Below the pieces are notes generated by a model. That model was given only the letters and a program-made list of their open reading frames with translations. It did not search any database and had not been told where the DNA came from. From Lederbergia citri (GTDB lineage Bacteria > Bacillota > Bacilli > Bacillales > Bacillaceae_C): a stretch of DNA of 64,000 nt. The stretch is from assembly GCF_018343625.1 (NCBI RefSeq), contig NZ_JAGYPG010000001.1, forward strand, positions 1,064,502 through 1,128,501, in the 5' to 3' direction. Below are positions 47,789 through 57,253 of this stretch, in pieces (within the stretch, counting starts at the first letter, position 1; every line of letters begins with the position of its first letter). A program made the translations under genes and the position numbers.

Positions 47789-49273
47789 TTATGATTTAGG
47801 CGGCTGTCGAAAACGATCCCGGGGATGGACGATGCTCGGTCTCAGCAGTGCGCCTGGAACAGTACGCCTTATTAATATATGAACAAATGCTGCAGGGTTA
47901 AAGGGTATAACCGGCCATAGATAAGGAGCGTTTAAAGGCCGCAGTTGGGCTAAATAAATGATATAAACTGTCACTCCAATTATTAATCCTGGTGCTTTGA
48001 AAATTGCCACACTCAGTAACAGAAACATTCTAATTATTTTATTTGCAACACTTAACTCATAACTAGGAGTTGAAAATGTTCCTACCGCCGCTATAGCAAC
48101 ATATAGAATAACTTCTGATTGAAATAATCCTACATCCACCGCTATTTGCCCAATTAATACAGCTGCAATTAATCCCATTGCTGTTGCTAAAGGAGTTGGA
48201 GTATGAATGGCTGCTATCCTTAAAAACTCCACACCTAGATCCGCGATTAGCAATTGAAAGATTAACGGAATATCAGATTGTTCATTTGGTCCTATAAAAG
48301 ACAATTTATCTGGAAGCAAAGAAGGTTCTATTGCAAATAAAAACCATAAAGGCAGTAGAAAAATGGATGCCCAAATACCCAGAAATCTTGTCCAACGTAC
48401 GAATGTCCCAACTGCAGGCGATTGTCTATATTCTTCAACGTGTTGAACATGATGGAAAAAAGTAGCCGGGGTAATAATAACACTAGGGGAAGTATCAATA
48501 TAAATAAGCACATGCCCTTCAAGTAAATGAATGGCTCCAACGTCCGCTCTTTCTGTATACCTTACAAGCGGATATGGAGTATAACCTTGCTTCACTATAT
48601 ATTCCTCAATTGTTTTATCCGCCATTGTGATGCCATCTATATCAATACTAGATAATTCCTTTTTAATGGTCTTAATCAAATCAGGATTAGCAACACCCTT
48701 TATATACCCAATTGCCACATCTGTTTTTGATCTTTCCCCAATTTTTATTATTTCAAATCTTAGACGTTCATCCCGAATGCGTCTTCGAGTTAAGGCTGTA
48801 TTTACTATAATGTTTTCTACAAACCCATCCCTCGAACCACGAATCACCTTTTCGGTATCAGGTTCTTCTGGTTGTCTGCCAGGGTAAGAGCGGACATCAA
48901 TTATTAATGCTTCTCCCTCACCTTCAACAACAAGTCCTATAAGCCCGGCTAACACTTGATCAACCATCTCATCTTTAGTCTTCACTTTTTCCACTGATTC
49001 ATGGACTATCCGATTTTCTATTAAATCATAAATTTTTGCTGATCGTTTTTCATGATCATTGAGATTGACTAATTCCTTTATAATATTCGTAATAAACAAT
49101 GTATCAACTAAACCGTTTACGTAAAATATTTGCACTTGTTTTTTTAAAACAACAAATTTCCTATTACCTAAATCGAAGCTTGTTCCTAATCCAACCCTTT
49201 CTTTGAAATATCTTTCAAGATCATCAAGGTTTTTGTCAATTGCATCCTTTCCTGTTTGATACCTAGTTGACAT
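47789..49273 (-). CDS. spoVAF: Stage V sporulation protein AF (GerA family)
   Basis: SpoVAF is a spore membrane protein related to germinant-receptor A subunits. The 494 residues comprise a soluble N-terminal region (about 1-290) and a membrane domain with several segments from about 295 on, ending 'LRPSIVHPRDRFRQPPKS'. The stretch 'KGVANPDLIKTIKKELSSID' is typical. It begins 25 bases after spoVAB. In B. subtilis spoVAC, AD, AEB and AEA lie between these two genes; they are missing here. Confidence 0.94.
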   Translation of the reverse strand: MSTRYQTGKDAIDKNLDDLERYFKERVGLGTSFDLGNRKFVVLKKQVQIFYVNGLVDTLFITNIIKELVNLNDHEKRSAKIYDLIENRIVHESVEKVKTKDEMVDQVLAGLIGLVVEGEGEALIIDVRSYPGRQPEEPDTEKVIRGSRDGFVENIIVNTALTRRRIRDERLRFEIIKIGERSKTDVAIGYIKGVANPDLIKTIKKELSSIDIDGITMADKTIEEYIVKQGYTPYPLVRYTERADVGAIHLLEGHVLIYIDTSPSVIITPATFFHHVQHVEEYRQSPAVGTFVRWTRFLGIWASIFLLPLWFLFAIEPSLLPDKLSFIGPNEQSDIPLIFQLLIADLGVEFLRIAAIHTPTPLATAMGLIAAVLIGQIAVDVGLFQSEVILYVAIAAVGTFSTPSYELSVANKIIRMFLLLSVAIFKAPGLIIGVTVYIIYLAQLRPLNAPYLWPVIPFNPAAFVHILIRRTVPGALLRPSIVHPRDRFRQPPKS

Positions 49274-49298
49274 ACTATCTGCTCCCTTTTGGTTTCCG

Positions 49299-49730
49299 TC
49301 AAATATTATTAAAATAAAGCCATTGAAACAAAGAACCTATAATCTTTCCAAGTACAATTGCCATCAATAAAGTTAACAATTGTTTTTCAAGCCCAATTCG
49401 CTTGGACAGTATCGGGATAACATTAAGTACCTCTGTTAGAGCTGCAGCAAGCATTCCGATAAAAATTCCGCATAACAGACCGACTATGGCACTAATAAAA
49501 GAAACTTCTATATGTAGAGATTGATTTCGTAGATCGATCCATCCTAGACAAACCGCCCCGAGGATTACGGCCCACTCATAAATATGAATTAGACTAGCTG
49601 TTTTCGTTAACTGAGTTAGACGGGGTATAATGCCAAGTACAGTTAAGAAAGCAACAAACCCACTACCTACTGCTAAGCCTCCTGCCAAGCCAATTAATAT
49701 GACTATTACTTTCTCAATCACCATCACCAT
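49299..49730 (-). CDS. spoVAB: Stage V sporulation protein AB
   Basis: A 143-residue polytopic membrane protein with the conserved 'GLAGGLAVGSGFVAFLTVLG' (about 14-33) and 'LAAALTEVLNVIPIL' segments. It overlaps the end of spoVAA by 17 bases. Start could be ATG 49730 or 49724; neither has a clear ribosome binding site, in line with coupling. Part of the spoVA system for dipicolinic acid movement, exact role unknown. Confidence 0.93.
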   Translation of the reverse strand: MVMVIEKVIVILIGLAGGLAVGSGFVAFLTVLGIIPRLTQLTKTASLIHIYEWAVILGAVCLGWIDLRNQSLHIEVSFISAIVGLLCGIFIGMLAAALTEVLNVIPILSKRIGLEKQLLTLLMAIVLGKIIGSLFQWLYFNNI

Positions 49731-50340
49731 CTAGACGTTTAACACTTTCATTGTTTTGTTTTATTGTCACATAATGATCAAGGTCCTGCTGGTAATTAAA
49801 CATTTCAATTTCTAAAGGACTTGGTTCTTCATTGAATCTTTTTTTGAAAATATGATTAAAAAACAAAATCATCCCCATGCCAATGCCAAATGAATAGGGA
49901 ATCTGAAGCAAAAGAGGCTTTGTGACTTCTTTACCTGTAATGATCCAATATAACTTTTGGTGAACAGCCTGCATACTTACTTCTTCATGGAAGTTTAGAA
50001 TAGCTAATCCAGACCCGGTAAAAAGCAATAGCCATACAAAAAGAAATAAGGGCCAAGATGTTAACTTCTTTTTCTTTATAACCTCTATGATTGTTTGTGA
50101 TGGACCGATAGTTTGAACTTCACAATCTGGAAAATGTAATGAAATGATATTAATTACGCGCATCACATCAAGAACAACAAGTTGATTATCATTTTTACTA
50201 AGTTCGTAAACAATAAGATTGTGCAAATCTTGAAAATATTGATCTGGTGCAATAATTTGTGCAGTTTGCGAAAGGGTGATTTTCTTACACTCTTTTGTTT
50301 CTACACGACTTCGCATTCGAACATAAATGGTATTTACCAT
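49714..50340 (-). CDS. spoVAA: Stage V sporulation protein AA
   Basis: A 208-residue membrane protein, first gene of the spoVA operon. The N-terminal half is soluble and the C-terminal part has two membrane segments (about 95-115 and 145-165). ATG 50340 (MVNTIYVRM) follows AGGAAGTGA; the ATG at 50358 lacks a site. Transcription in the forespore under SigG is expected from B. subtilis. Confidence 0.9.
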   Translation of the reverse strand: MVNTIYVRMRSRVETKECKKITLSQTAQIIAPDQYFQDLHNLIVYELSKNDNQLVVLDVMRVINIISLHFPDCEVQTIGPSQTIIEVIKKKKLTSWPLFLFVWLLLFTGSGLAILNFHEEVSMQAVHQKLYWIITGKEVTKPLLLQIPYSFGIGMGMILFFNHIFKKRFNEEPSPLEIEMFNYQQDLDHYVTIKQNNESVKRLDGDGD

Positions 50341-50759
50341 TAATTTCACTTCCTGCATGTCTTGATTTTCTAGTATTTTTCAAAGCTTGCCATTAAGTTT
50401 TTTTACCTTTTGCAGGAGGGAGATACCAATATGGTTCTGAGGAATTTGCAATTCGATTTTTGATATTGAGAGGAATTAATCAGCCGATTGAGAAACTCCT
50501 CTAAGTATTTTTCGAACACAAAGGGCATTAATTACGTGGTATGGGGTCCTTCAATGTACGATTTACGAGCATGAAGGGTACCAATAAACCTTCTTAGGTC
50601 TTTCGCTGCTTGTTTTATGAGCACGATCAGCACCTATTCGAATGATACTTCCATTACTCTTCATTTGAATTTACTTAATGAGCTATATTAGTATGTGAAA
50701 ACCAATATTGTTTCATGCAGGAAAATGAGGCAAATCTTAAAGAACACATCGATGCCTGT
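50341..50759. other. Gene-free interval between spoVAA and sigF
   Basis: About 420 bases, much longer than expected between these operons. It contains the spoVAA promoter region and the sigF terminator. On the plus strand around 50415-50510 a frame reads YGSEEFAIRFLILRGINQP and then degenerates with stops; this looks like decayed coding sequence but I cannot name it. No intact gene. Confidence 0.5.
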
Positions 50760-50781
50760 TCAGGCATCCATGTGTTCTTTC
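50739..50781 (-). terminator. Long terminator hairpin that includes the sigF stop codon
   Basis: AAGAACACATcGATGCCTG (50740 rightward) and CAGGCATCcATGTGTTCTT pair over about 19 bases with one C·C mismatch and a two-base loop. The sigF stop and last codons (…KEHMDA) are part of the stem. On the minus strand TTTAAGATTTG follows. Confidence 0.85.
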
Positions 50782-51518
50782 ATTTGCTCCAATATTTTCT
50801 TTTCAAGTCGTGAAACTTGAACTTGTGAAATTCCGAGGCGTGAGGCAACTTCCGACTGTGTTTGATCTTTATAATACCTCAGATAAACGATAAGACGTTC
50901 TCGTTCATCAAGTCCTCTAATAGCATCTTCCAATGCAATTTTGTCAAACCATTTATGTTCGTTCTGATCAGCAATTTGATCAATTAAGGTAATGGGATCC
51001 CCATCATTTTCATAAACAGTTTCATGAATTGAAGAAGGAGAACGTCCGGCATCCTGTGCCATAATTACTTCTTCACGACTAACACCTAAGTAATCGGCAA
51101 TTTCACTTATAGTCGGTACCCTTTCATGCTTTTTGGCCAGTTCATCTCTCGCTTTTCGTATCCGATTCGCTAATTCTTTTAAAGAACGGCTTACTTTAAC
51201 CGTACCATCATCGCGGATAAAGCGCTGAATCTCTCCAATAATCATTGGCACGGCATAGGTTGAAAACTTCACATCGTATGAAAGATCAAATTTATCAATA
51301 GACTTTAATAAACCGATACTTCCTATTTGAAAAAGATCATCAGGTTCATATCCCCTGTTTAAAAAGCGCTGGACGACAGACCAAACAAGCCTTACGTTTT
51401 TTTCCACCAGAATGTCTCTTGCTTCTTGATCCCCTTCCTGGCTTTTTCTAATATATTCTTTTACTTCTGCATCCTTCAAAAAGCCTTTATTTGCCTCTTT
51501 CTTAAGTTCCACATCCAT
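50760..51518 (-). CDS. sigF: RNA polymerase sigma factor SigF
   Basis: SigF is the first forespore-specific sigma factor. The 252 residues show region 2 ('DLFQIGSIGLLKSIDKFDLS' near 62-81), region 3 and region 4 with the helix-turn-helix 'TQSEVASRLGISQVQVSRLE'. It is third in spoIIAA-spoIIAB-sigF, 12 bases after spoIIAB, and ATG 51518 follows AAGGAG. Confidence 0.98.
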   Translation of the reverse strand: MDVELKKEANKGFLKDAEVKEYIRKSQEGDQEARDILVEKNVRLVWSVVQRFLNRGYEPDDLFQIGSIGLLKSIDKFDLSYDVKFSTYAVPMIIGEIQRFIRDDGTVKVSRSLKELANRIRKARDELAKKHERVPTISEIADYLGVSREEVIMAQDAGRSPSSIHETVYENDGDPITLIDQIADQNEHKWFDKIALEDAIRGLDERERLIVYLRYYKDQTQSEVASRLGISQVQVSRLEKKILEQMKEHMDA

Positions 51519-51530
51519 AGGCGCGGCTCC

Positions 51531-51971
51531 TTAATTGCATAACGCTTTGTTTTTAGTTACGTGCTTGATTAAGCGAATAGTTGTGCCTGTACCTGGGTGT
51601 GATTCTACTTCCATATGATCCATAAAATTTTCCATAATTGTAAAGCCCATCCCTGATCTTTCTAGTTCAGGTTTTGTAGTAAACAGCGGCTGTTTTGCTT
51701 CTTCGATGTCTTTAATCCCGACGCCGTTATCTCTAATAACCAAATCGATCATATCGTCTTCAATTGCCGCAGAAATGTAAACAATTCCTGTGGGATTTTG
51801 TTCGTATCCATGAATAATCGCATTTGTAACAGCTTCAGAGACAACTGTTTTAATTTCCGTCAGTTCATCAAGTGTCGGGTCTAATTGAGCGATAAAAGCA
51901 GCTACTGTAACACGAGCGAAAGATTCATTCTGGCTCAAAGCACTAAATTGAATTTGCATCTCGTTTCTCAT
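51531..51971 (-). CDS. spoIIAB: Anti-sigma F factor and serine kinase SpoIIAB
   Basis: SpoIIAB binds SigF and phosphorylates SpoIIAA. The GHKL ATPase motifs are N-box '[12 protein letters not shown]' (about 46-57), 'IRDNGVGI' (about 79-86) and 'RSGMGFTIM' (about 104-112). 146 residues, same as B. subtilis. It starts three bases after the spoIIAA stop. Confidence 0.98.
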   Translation of the reverse strand: MRNEMQIQFSALSQNESFARVTVAAFIAQLDPTLDELTEIKTVVSEAVTNAIIHGYEQNPTGIVYISAAIEDDMIDLVIRDNGVGIKDIEEAKQPLFTTKPELERSGMGFTIMENFMDHMEVESHPGTGTTIRLIKHVTKNKALCN

Positions 51972-51974
51972 TTG

Positions 51975-52325
51975 TTAAGCTACCCCCAATCTTTCTAGTG
52001 CAAATTGTTCCGATGGTTCCAGTCTAATAATTTTAAATAAACCAGACATTTCAAACAATCGCTTTACTGGGGGGGTAATCGCACAAACGACCATCTCACC
52101 ATTTTTTGATTTTATTTGTTTATATCTCCCTAACACGACTCCGAGACCAGAGCTATCCATGAACGTTAATTTTTCTAAATTCATGACGATATGGAGGATT
52201 TGGTATTTTTCGATGGCCGTGGTTACTTTACTTTTTAGTTCCTCAGCCGTATGATGATCCAGTTCTCCTGATAGTCTGATGCATAGTACATCTTGCTTAA
52301 CTTCTAAATTAATTGATAGACTCAC
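51975..52325 (-). CDS. spoIIAA: Anti-anti-sigma factor SpoIIAA
   Basis: SpoIIAA, when unphosphorylated, releases SigF from SpoIIAB. The 116-residue STAS domain has the phosphorylated serine in '[15 protein letters not shown]' (S58 or S59). Start is GTG 52325 with GGAGG ten bases upstream. A SigH-type promoter lies at 52363-52389. Confidence 0.97.
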   Translation of the reverse strand: MSLSINLEVKQDVLCIRLSGELDHHTAEELKSKVTTAIEKYQILHIVMNLEKLTFMDSSGLGVVLGRYKQIKSKNGEMVVCAITPPVKRLFEMSGLFKIIRLEPSEQFALERLGVA

Positions 52326-52362
52326 TTATCTATAGCCTCCTCGCATAAGAGTATAGTGAGTC

Positions 52363-52389
52363 AATTCTACTTTTAATCGCTCGAATCCT
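52363..52389 (-). promoter_or_regulatory. SigH-type promoter of the spoIIA operon
   Basis: On the minus strand AGGATT (52389-52384) is followed after a spacing of about 16 bases by GAATT (52367-52363). This fits the SigH pattern AGGAWWW…GAAT that drives spoIIA in B. subtilis. Confidence 0.7.
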
Positions 52390-52474
52390 TCTTGATGACA
52401 AAACTAGAAGAGATTCGCCAACATTTTTTCATTATCTCGCGGCTTGCGCTGGCACACTAACTGAGCTTATATAC

Positions 52475-53638
52475 TCAATTAGATTTAGTGAACATGCCGA
52501 ACGTACGTTTATACAACTCCCACCAAGTAGCTTTTTTAACATTTTTCTCTGCTACAAGTTTTGTATGAGTGAGGGTTTTCCCGTTTTGTGTAATCGTTAA
52601 CGTTCCAACTTCATCACCTTTATGGATAGGTGCCTTTAAATGTTTGTTCAATTTTATATCCTTTGTAAGATTTGTAATCTGCTCTCCTTTTTTCGTCAAA
52701 ACCGAAACTGGTTCTCCTGTTACTGCTTTTACTTCTTTCATATTTCCTTTGCTAATTTTTACTTTTCCAAGTGCCTGACCTTTTTTATAGACAGAGTGTG
52801 AGGCGTAATTTGCGAAGGCATAGTCAAGCATTTTTGTTATTTGGGCATTTCTACTTTTAGAAGTCGGTGCTCCGAATACAACCGCAATGACACGCATACC
52901 ATCTTTTTTCGCGGTTGCCGTTAAACAGTACATGGCTTCTCTAGTAAATCCAGTTTTTAATCCGTCTACTCCAGGGTAAAATTTTACTAGTTTATTTGTA
53001 TTGACTAGCCAAAACTTCTTATCAGTATCTTCCCTTAGATATGACTCATACATTTTTGTAAAATCGGTTATTTCTTCATATTTTAGTAATTCTTTTGCCA
53101 TTATGGCCATATCGTGTGCCGTACTATAATGATCCTTGGTAGGTAAGCCCGTCGTATTATGAAATTTTGTATTTTTAAGCCCTAACTCCCTAACCTTTTT
53201 ATTCATCAAGTTTACAAAGTTTTCTTCACTTCCAGCCACTTTTTCTGCTAAAGCTACAGAAGCGTCATTTGCCGAACCGATGGCAACTGCCAATAAAAGT
53301 TCTTCTACTTTCATTTCTTCACCAGGCTCTAAAAAGATTTGTGAGCCTCCCATCGAAGCAGCGTATTCACTCGTTGCCACTTTATCTTTAAACGAAAATT
53401 TACCTTCATCAATCGCTTCCATAATGAGAAGCATCGTCATTATTTTAGTCATGGAGGCAGGTGAGTATTTTTCGTGCATATTTTTTTCATATAAGACAGT
53501 TCCGGTATCTCGTTCTATTAAGATAGCTGATTTTGATTCATTTGAAAGCTCAACTTGTTTCTCTTCTGCCATTACAGATTGTGATAGCATTGAAAAAAAC
53601 ATAACTATACCAAAGCATGAACTTATCCATTTCTTCAT
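52475..53638 (-). CDS. dacF: D-alanyl-D-alanine carboxypeptidase DacF
   Basis: DacF is a forespore-expressed penicillin-binding protein that, with DacB, adjusts cortex cross-linking. The 387 residues show a signal peptide ending near 24 (SVMA-EEKQ), SxxK at S62-M-T-K65, 'SAND' and the KTG motif in GLKTGFTREAM. ATG 53638 follows GGAGGG; upstream in-frame sequence is unsupported. It precedes spoIIAA as in B. subtilis, allowing late read-through. Confidence 0.95.
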   Translation of the reverse strand: MKKWISSCFGIVMFFSMLSQSVMAEEKQVELSNESKSAILIERDTGTVLYEKNMHEKYSPASMTKIMTMLLIMEAIDEGKFSFKDKVATSEYAASMGGSQIFLEPGEEMKVEELLLAVAIGSANDASVALAEKVAGSEENFVNLMNKKVRELGLKNTKFHNTTGLPTKDHYSTAHDMAIMAKELLKYEEITDFTKMYESYLREDTDKKFWLVNTNKLVKFYPGVDGLKTGFTREAMYCLTATAKKDGMRVIAVVFGAPTSKSRNAQITKMLDYAFANYASHSVYKKGQALGKVKISKGNMKEVKAVTGEPVSVLTKKGEQITNLTKDIKLNKHLKAPIHKGDEVGTLTITQNGKTLTHTKLVAEKNVKKATWWELYKRTFGMFTKSN

Positions 53639-53736
53639 ACGGGTCCCTCCAATTTTTTCATAGATATATAATCGGAAATGATTTCCATATTTATCATTGT
53701 CTCCCAGCAAATATTTATTTATACAAGATAAAAAGA

Positions 53737-53778
53737 AAAAGCTTGTTGAGAACGATGAGAGTTCCCAACAAGCTTTTA
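53737..53778 (-). terminator. Terminator of deoB
   Basis: AAAAGCTTGTTGaGAAC and GTTCcCAACAAGCTTTT form a stem of 16 pairs with one mismatch and a loop of seven. It closes the deoB transcript before dacF. Confidence 0.88.
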
Positions 53779-53791
53779 TTTATTCATTATT

Positions 53792-54973
53792 TCATCTTAA
53801 TCTTTCTAAAAAACTTTCTCCTTCTCCTCTCCATTTAATATTAAAATTTTGAGCCACTGTCGCACCAATATCGGCAAATGTCTTGCGCAAAGGAAGTTCT
53901 CCCCCACCATAAAATTGCTTTGAAAATACAATTAGTGGGACGAATTCCCTCGTATGGTCCGTTCCATGATGAATCGGATCATTTCCGTGATCTGCCGTAA
54001 TGATTAGCAAATCATCTTCTTTTAGTTTTTCTATAATTTCAGGTATCCTTGCGTCAAATTCTTCAAGTGCTTTTCCATAACCCTCTGGATCTCTTCTATG
54101 TCCATATAAAGCATCAAAATCAACTAAATTTACAAAGCTCAAACCTGTAAAATCCTGTTCCATCACATCAACAAGTTTGTCTACTCCATCCATATTCGAA
54201 ACAGTTCTTACCGCTTTTGTTATTCCTTCCCCATCGTATATATCATTAATTTTTCCTATAGCGATCACATCTAGCCCACCGTCTTTCAGTTCATTCATGA
54301 CTGTTTTATCGAAAGGCTTTAGCGCGTAATCATGGCGATTAGGTGTTCGTTTGAAATTGCCTGGTTCACCGACAAATGGTCTTGCAATCACCCGTCCAAC
54401 CTTATATTCATCTACCAATGTTAGCTCTCGAGCTTTCTCACAAATTTCATATAATTCGTCAAGGGGAACAATTTCTTCGTGTGCAGCAATTTGTAATACG
54501 GAATCTGCTGAAGTGTAAACAATCAGCGCACCTGTTTTCATATGCTCCTCACCAAGCCGATCGATGATTTCAGTTCCACTTGCCGGTATATTACCTATAA
54601 CGCTTCTACCAGAGGCATGTTCCAGTTGTGTGATAAGCAATTCTGGAAAACCGTTTGGGAAAACTTTAAATGGGTGACTCGTAATAAGCCCCATTATTTC
54701 CCAATGGCCAGTCATCGTATCTTTTCCTCTGGATGCTTCTTGCATTTTGGTGTAGAAAGCTAGTGGACGTTCTACTTCCTTAATCCCTCTTATTTTTTTT
54801 ATATTGGAAAGTCCGAACTTTTCCATATTCGGCATGTTTAATCCATTCATTTTTTCTGCTATATGCCCTAAAGTGTCTGCACCCTCGTCATTAAATGATG
54901 CCGCATCCGGAGCTTCTCCAATCCCGACTGAGTCTAGTACAATTAAGTGGATTCTTTTAAATTTTGCTGCCAT
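53792..54973 (-). CDS. deoB: Phosphopentomutase
   Basis: DeoB (Drm) interconverts ribose or deoxyribose 1- and 5-phosphates in nucleoside salvage. The alkaline-phosphatase-fold metal motifs are '[12 protein letters not shown]' (about 12-23), 'DTMTGHWE', 'ITADHGNDP' and '[11 protein letters not shown]'. 393 residues. ATG 54973. In B. subtilis pupG (purine nucleoside phosphorylase) follows drm; here a terminator and dacF follow directly. Confidence 0.97.
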   Translation of the reverse strand: MAAKFKRIHLIVLDSVGIGEAPDAASFNDEGADTLGHIAEKMNGLNMPNMEKFGLSNIKKIRGIKEVERPLAFYTKMQEASRGKDTMTGHWEIMGLITSHPFKVFPNGFPELLITQLEHASGRSVIGNIPASGTEIIDRLGEEHMKTGALIVYTSADSVLQIAAHEEIVPLDELYEICEKARELTLVDEYKVGRVIARPFVGEPGNFKRTPNRHDYALKPFDKTVMNELKDGGLDVIAIGKINDIYDGEGITKAVRTVSNMDGVDKLVDVMEQDFTGLSFVNLVDFDALYGHRRDPEGYGKALEEFDARIPEIIEKLKEDDLLIITADHGNDPIHHGTDHTREFVPLIVFSKQFYGGGELPLRKTFADIGATVAQNFNIKWRGEGESFLERLR

Positions 54974-55074
54974 AATAGTTGCCCCCTCTTATGTTGAAAT
55001 TCAAATATATATGTATCATACCCTTAAGTGCATAATAAAAAAACCGCATTTTGCGGTCGAAGCTAATGTCCAGC

Positions 55075-55350
55075 ATAATCAGCCGATGGTGAGCAATTTC
55101 TCTAGATACAATTCCCTTCCGCTCTCCAACTTAGAAGTATCTCCTATATCTTTGTGATACCGAAAAGGAACGCCGACTGAAACCGCAAGTCCTTATGTCT
55201 TCGTCGACGGACCCACATCCTGCGGGCCTGTACCTCGATGAGCAAGGCGCTTATGCTTTTCCTTGTCCAGCTTCAGCGCCTATCGACTAGCAAACTTCTT
55301 GTCCTTTTCTTTTGCGTAAGTCAAAACGTCGATGAGCAAGGCGCTTATAC
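55075..55350 (-). repeat. Structured intergenic repeat, copy D (tandem array)
   Basis: Read on the minus strand, a short unit comes first: head GAAAAGTATAAGCGCCTTG (from 55346), GACTTACGCAAAAGAAAAGG, ACAAGAAGTTTGCTAGTCGA and TAGGCGCTGAAGCTGGAC. Without a gap a second head follows (AAGGAAAAGCATAAGCGCC), then the core GGCCCGCAGGATGTGGGTCC, GTCGACGAAGACATAAGGAC and GGCGTTCCTTTTCGG (to about 55163). The second unit lacks its tail. The junction GCTGGACAAG-GAAAAGC is the same as in copy C. Left part 55075-55160 is diverged. Confidence 0.82.
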
Positions 55351-55354
55351 TTTT

Positions 55355-56248
55355 CTATGCTCGTGGATGAAACTTTGTATATACATCTTTTAATCTTGTT
55401 TTTGTTACATGGGTGTAGATTTGAGTTGTTGAGATATCGGCATGACCAAGCATTTCTTGTACAGCTCTAAGATCTGCTCCATTCTCAAGCAAATGGGTTG
55501 CAAACGAATGACGTAGCGTATGAGGTGTTAGTTCCTTTTCTATTTTTGCTTCAGATGCGAGTTTTTTAATAATCTTCCAAAACCCTTGCCTTGTAAGACG
55601 ATTTCCATGGTGATTTAGGAAGAGAGCCTCTGTCCGATTTTTAGGATTTTTAAGTTTTGGTCTTGATTCCTTTATGTATTGTTCGATGACAGATTGTGCC
55701 ATTTTTCCAATAGGAATAATCCGCTCCTTGTTCCCTTTTCCGATACAACGAACGAATCCCATAGTTAAATGTACATTTTCCATATCAAGATTAATAAGCT
55801 CACTAACTCGGATTCCTGTAGCATACAATAGCTCCATCATCGCTTTGTCCCTTAACCCAAATGGTGAGGACTGATTAGGTGTTTCCAATAATGATTCTAC
55901 TTCCCCAAAACTAAGGACCTTCGGCAAGGTTCTTTCCAATTGTGGTGTCTCGATATGAACAGATGGATCTTGTTCAACGGCTTTTTCACGAAGTAAGAAT
56001 TGATGAAAGGCTCGGATGGATGCAATATGCCTAGCAAGTGTTTTAGCCGATTTCCCTTCACCTTTTAAAAAAGACAAAAACTGAACGATATGGATTCGAG
56101 AAACATCGTTCAGTGATTTCAATTGTTCAACTTGTTGCAAATATTTCAAATAGCGCTTTAAGTCTCGTTCATATGAGATTATTGTATTTTGAGCCAATCC
56201 TTTTTCGACTATCATAAAATGAATAAAATCCTGCAACCGATCTTGCAT
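55355..56248 (-). CDS. xerD: Tyrosine recombinase XerD
   Basis: XerD resolves chromosome dimers at dif with XerC (CodV) and is called RipX in B. subtilis. The 297 residues have the N-terminal SAM-like domain and catalytic residues R in TGIRVSEL, K in [10 protein letters not shown], the HxxR of [11 protein letters not shown] in LGHADI and the nucleophile Y in [11 protein letters not shown] 56248. It lies between yqzK and deoB in the normal order. Confidence 0.97.
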   Translation of the reverse strand: MQDRLQDFIHFMIVEKGLAQNTIISYERDLKRYLKYLQQVEQLKSLNDVSRIHIVQFLSFLKGEGKSAKTLARHIASIRAFHQFLLREKAVEQDPSVHIETPQLERTLPKVLSFGEVESLLETPNQSSPFGLRDKAMMELLYATGIRVSELINLDMENVHLTMGFVRCIGKGNKERIIPIGKMAQSVIEQYIKESRPKLKNPKNRTEALFLNHHGNRLTRQGFWKIIKKLASEAKIEKELTPHTLRHSFATHLLENGADLRAVQEMLGHADISTTQIYTHVTKTRLKDVYTKFHPRA

Positions 56249-56254
56249 TGTACC

Positions 56255-56482
56255 CTACTCTCCATTCTGATAAAAAAGCAGAAGACGTGAAAACCAGCCA
56301 TTATCCTCATTTCCGAACGGCTGAAAAGCCTTTACCGCTGTTCCTTCCGGCTCATCATATCGCCGATAATTTTCATATTCTTGATTTATCCACATAATAC
56401 CATAATAAAAGAGGATAGTGCATCCTGCAAATAATAAAAACAACCGTAATGTTCCAAAAAAGACCTTTACCATATTTTTCAT
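56255..56482 (-). CDS. yqzK: YqzK-type small membrane protein (DUF4227)
   Basis: A 75-residue protein with one membrane segment (about 8-26, FGTLRLFLLFAGCTILFYYG). ATG 56482 is preceded by AAGGAA; upstream ATGs are too near that site or unsupported. It ends six bases before xerD. Function unknown. Confidence 0.82.
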   Translation of the reverse strand: MKNMVKVFFGTLRLFLLFAGCTILFYYGIMWINQEYENYRRYDEPEGTAVKAFQPFGNEDNGWFSRLLLFYQNGE

Positions 56483-56683
56483 GAAAACCATTCCTTTTAG
56501 TCTGCTATACATTTTTAGCTCAGCGCCTATACTAGGATACTTCTGTTCAACTGGAGACACTGAAGTTTGTACGTGAACAATTAGAGCACTTATACTTTAC
56601 GTAATACAAGCATATGCCCAGCTTGTCTTTATTTATTCATGATTTTAGAAAAATAATGGAAGGTTTATCACAAAATAGTAAAA

Positions 56684-56714
56684 GCCTCTTCCTTAAAATC
56701 GGAAAAGGCTTCAT
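56684..56714 (-). terminator. Terminator at the end of fur
   Basis: AAAGCCTcTTCC and GGAAaAGGCTT pair with one mismatch across a loop of about eight bases, between fur and yqzK. The right arm runs into the fur stop codon region. Confidence 0.75.
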
Positions 56715-57193
56715 TGTTTTTCTTCTTCGTCATTAGTTTTATTTTCTTCGTCGTTTTTTTTATGGCAGCGCCAGCAAATTCCGTGGAAGGTAAGTCTATG
56801 ATCCGTAATTTTAAAATTCCAATCACGTTCAACAATTTTTTCGACATCACCTAGTAGGTCTTCTTGGATTTCATCCACTGTCCCACACTCGATGCAAACT
56901 AAATGATGATGGAAATGGGCTGCCCCTTCCTTCCGCAAGTCATAGCGAGAAACACCGTCACCAAAATTGATTTTATCCACTACTTTTAATTCAGTTAAAA
57001 GTTCCAAAGTCCGATATACAGTGGCAAGTCCAATTTCTGGTGCCTTCTCTTTAACTAGCAGATACACATCTTCTGCACTTAAATGGTCCTCTTCATGTTC
57101 AAGTAACACCCGAACTGTGGCTTCTCGCTGGGGAGTAAGCTTATAGCTTGCAGAATGCAATTGTTTCTTTATGCGATCAATACGACTTTCCAT
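56711..57193 (-). CDS. fur: Ferric uptake regulator
   Basis: Fur represses iron-uptake genes with Fe2+ as corepressor. The 160 residues contain the winged helix (about 1-85, 'YKLTPQREATVRVLLEHE'), the metal site HFHHHLVCIECG near 92-103 and two structural CxxC zinc pairs (CIEC, CWRC). The tail after CWRC is acidic and lysine-rich. ATG 57193. A SigA promoter lies at 57226-57253. Confidence 0.95.
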   Translation of the reverse strand: MESRIDRIKKQLHSASYKLTPQREATVRVLLEHEEDHLSAEDVYLLVKEKAPEIGLATVYRTLELLTELKVVDKINFGDGVSRYDLRKEGAAHFHHHLVCIECGTVDEIQEDLLGDVEKIVERDWNFKITDHRLTFHGICWRCHKKNDEENKTNDEEEKQ

Positions 57194-57225
57194 ACTATGT
57201 ATCCTCCCTCGCCACTATCCACTTT

Positions 57226-57253
57226 ATTATAGCAGAAGGGAAGTCATAATCAA
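57226..57253 (-). promoter_or_regulatory. SigA-type promoter of fur
   Basis: On the minus strand TTGATT (57253-57248), 16 bases, then TATAAT (57231-57226). The -35 lies in an AT-rich stretch with TCATAAT-like words (57244-57263) that could bind a Fur or PerR protein, but the half-sites do not form a clean box. Confidence 0.6.

Noticed and set aside
54804-55157. 117-codon plus-strand frame
   Set aside because: Antisense to the start of deoB and then intergenic; no family similarity.
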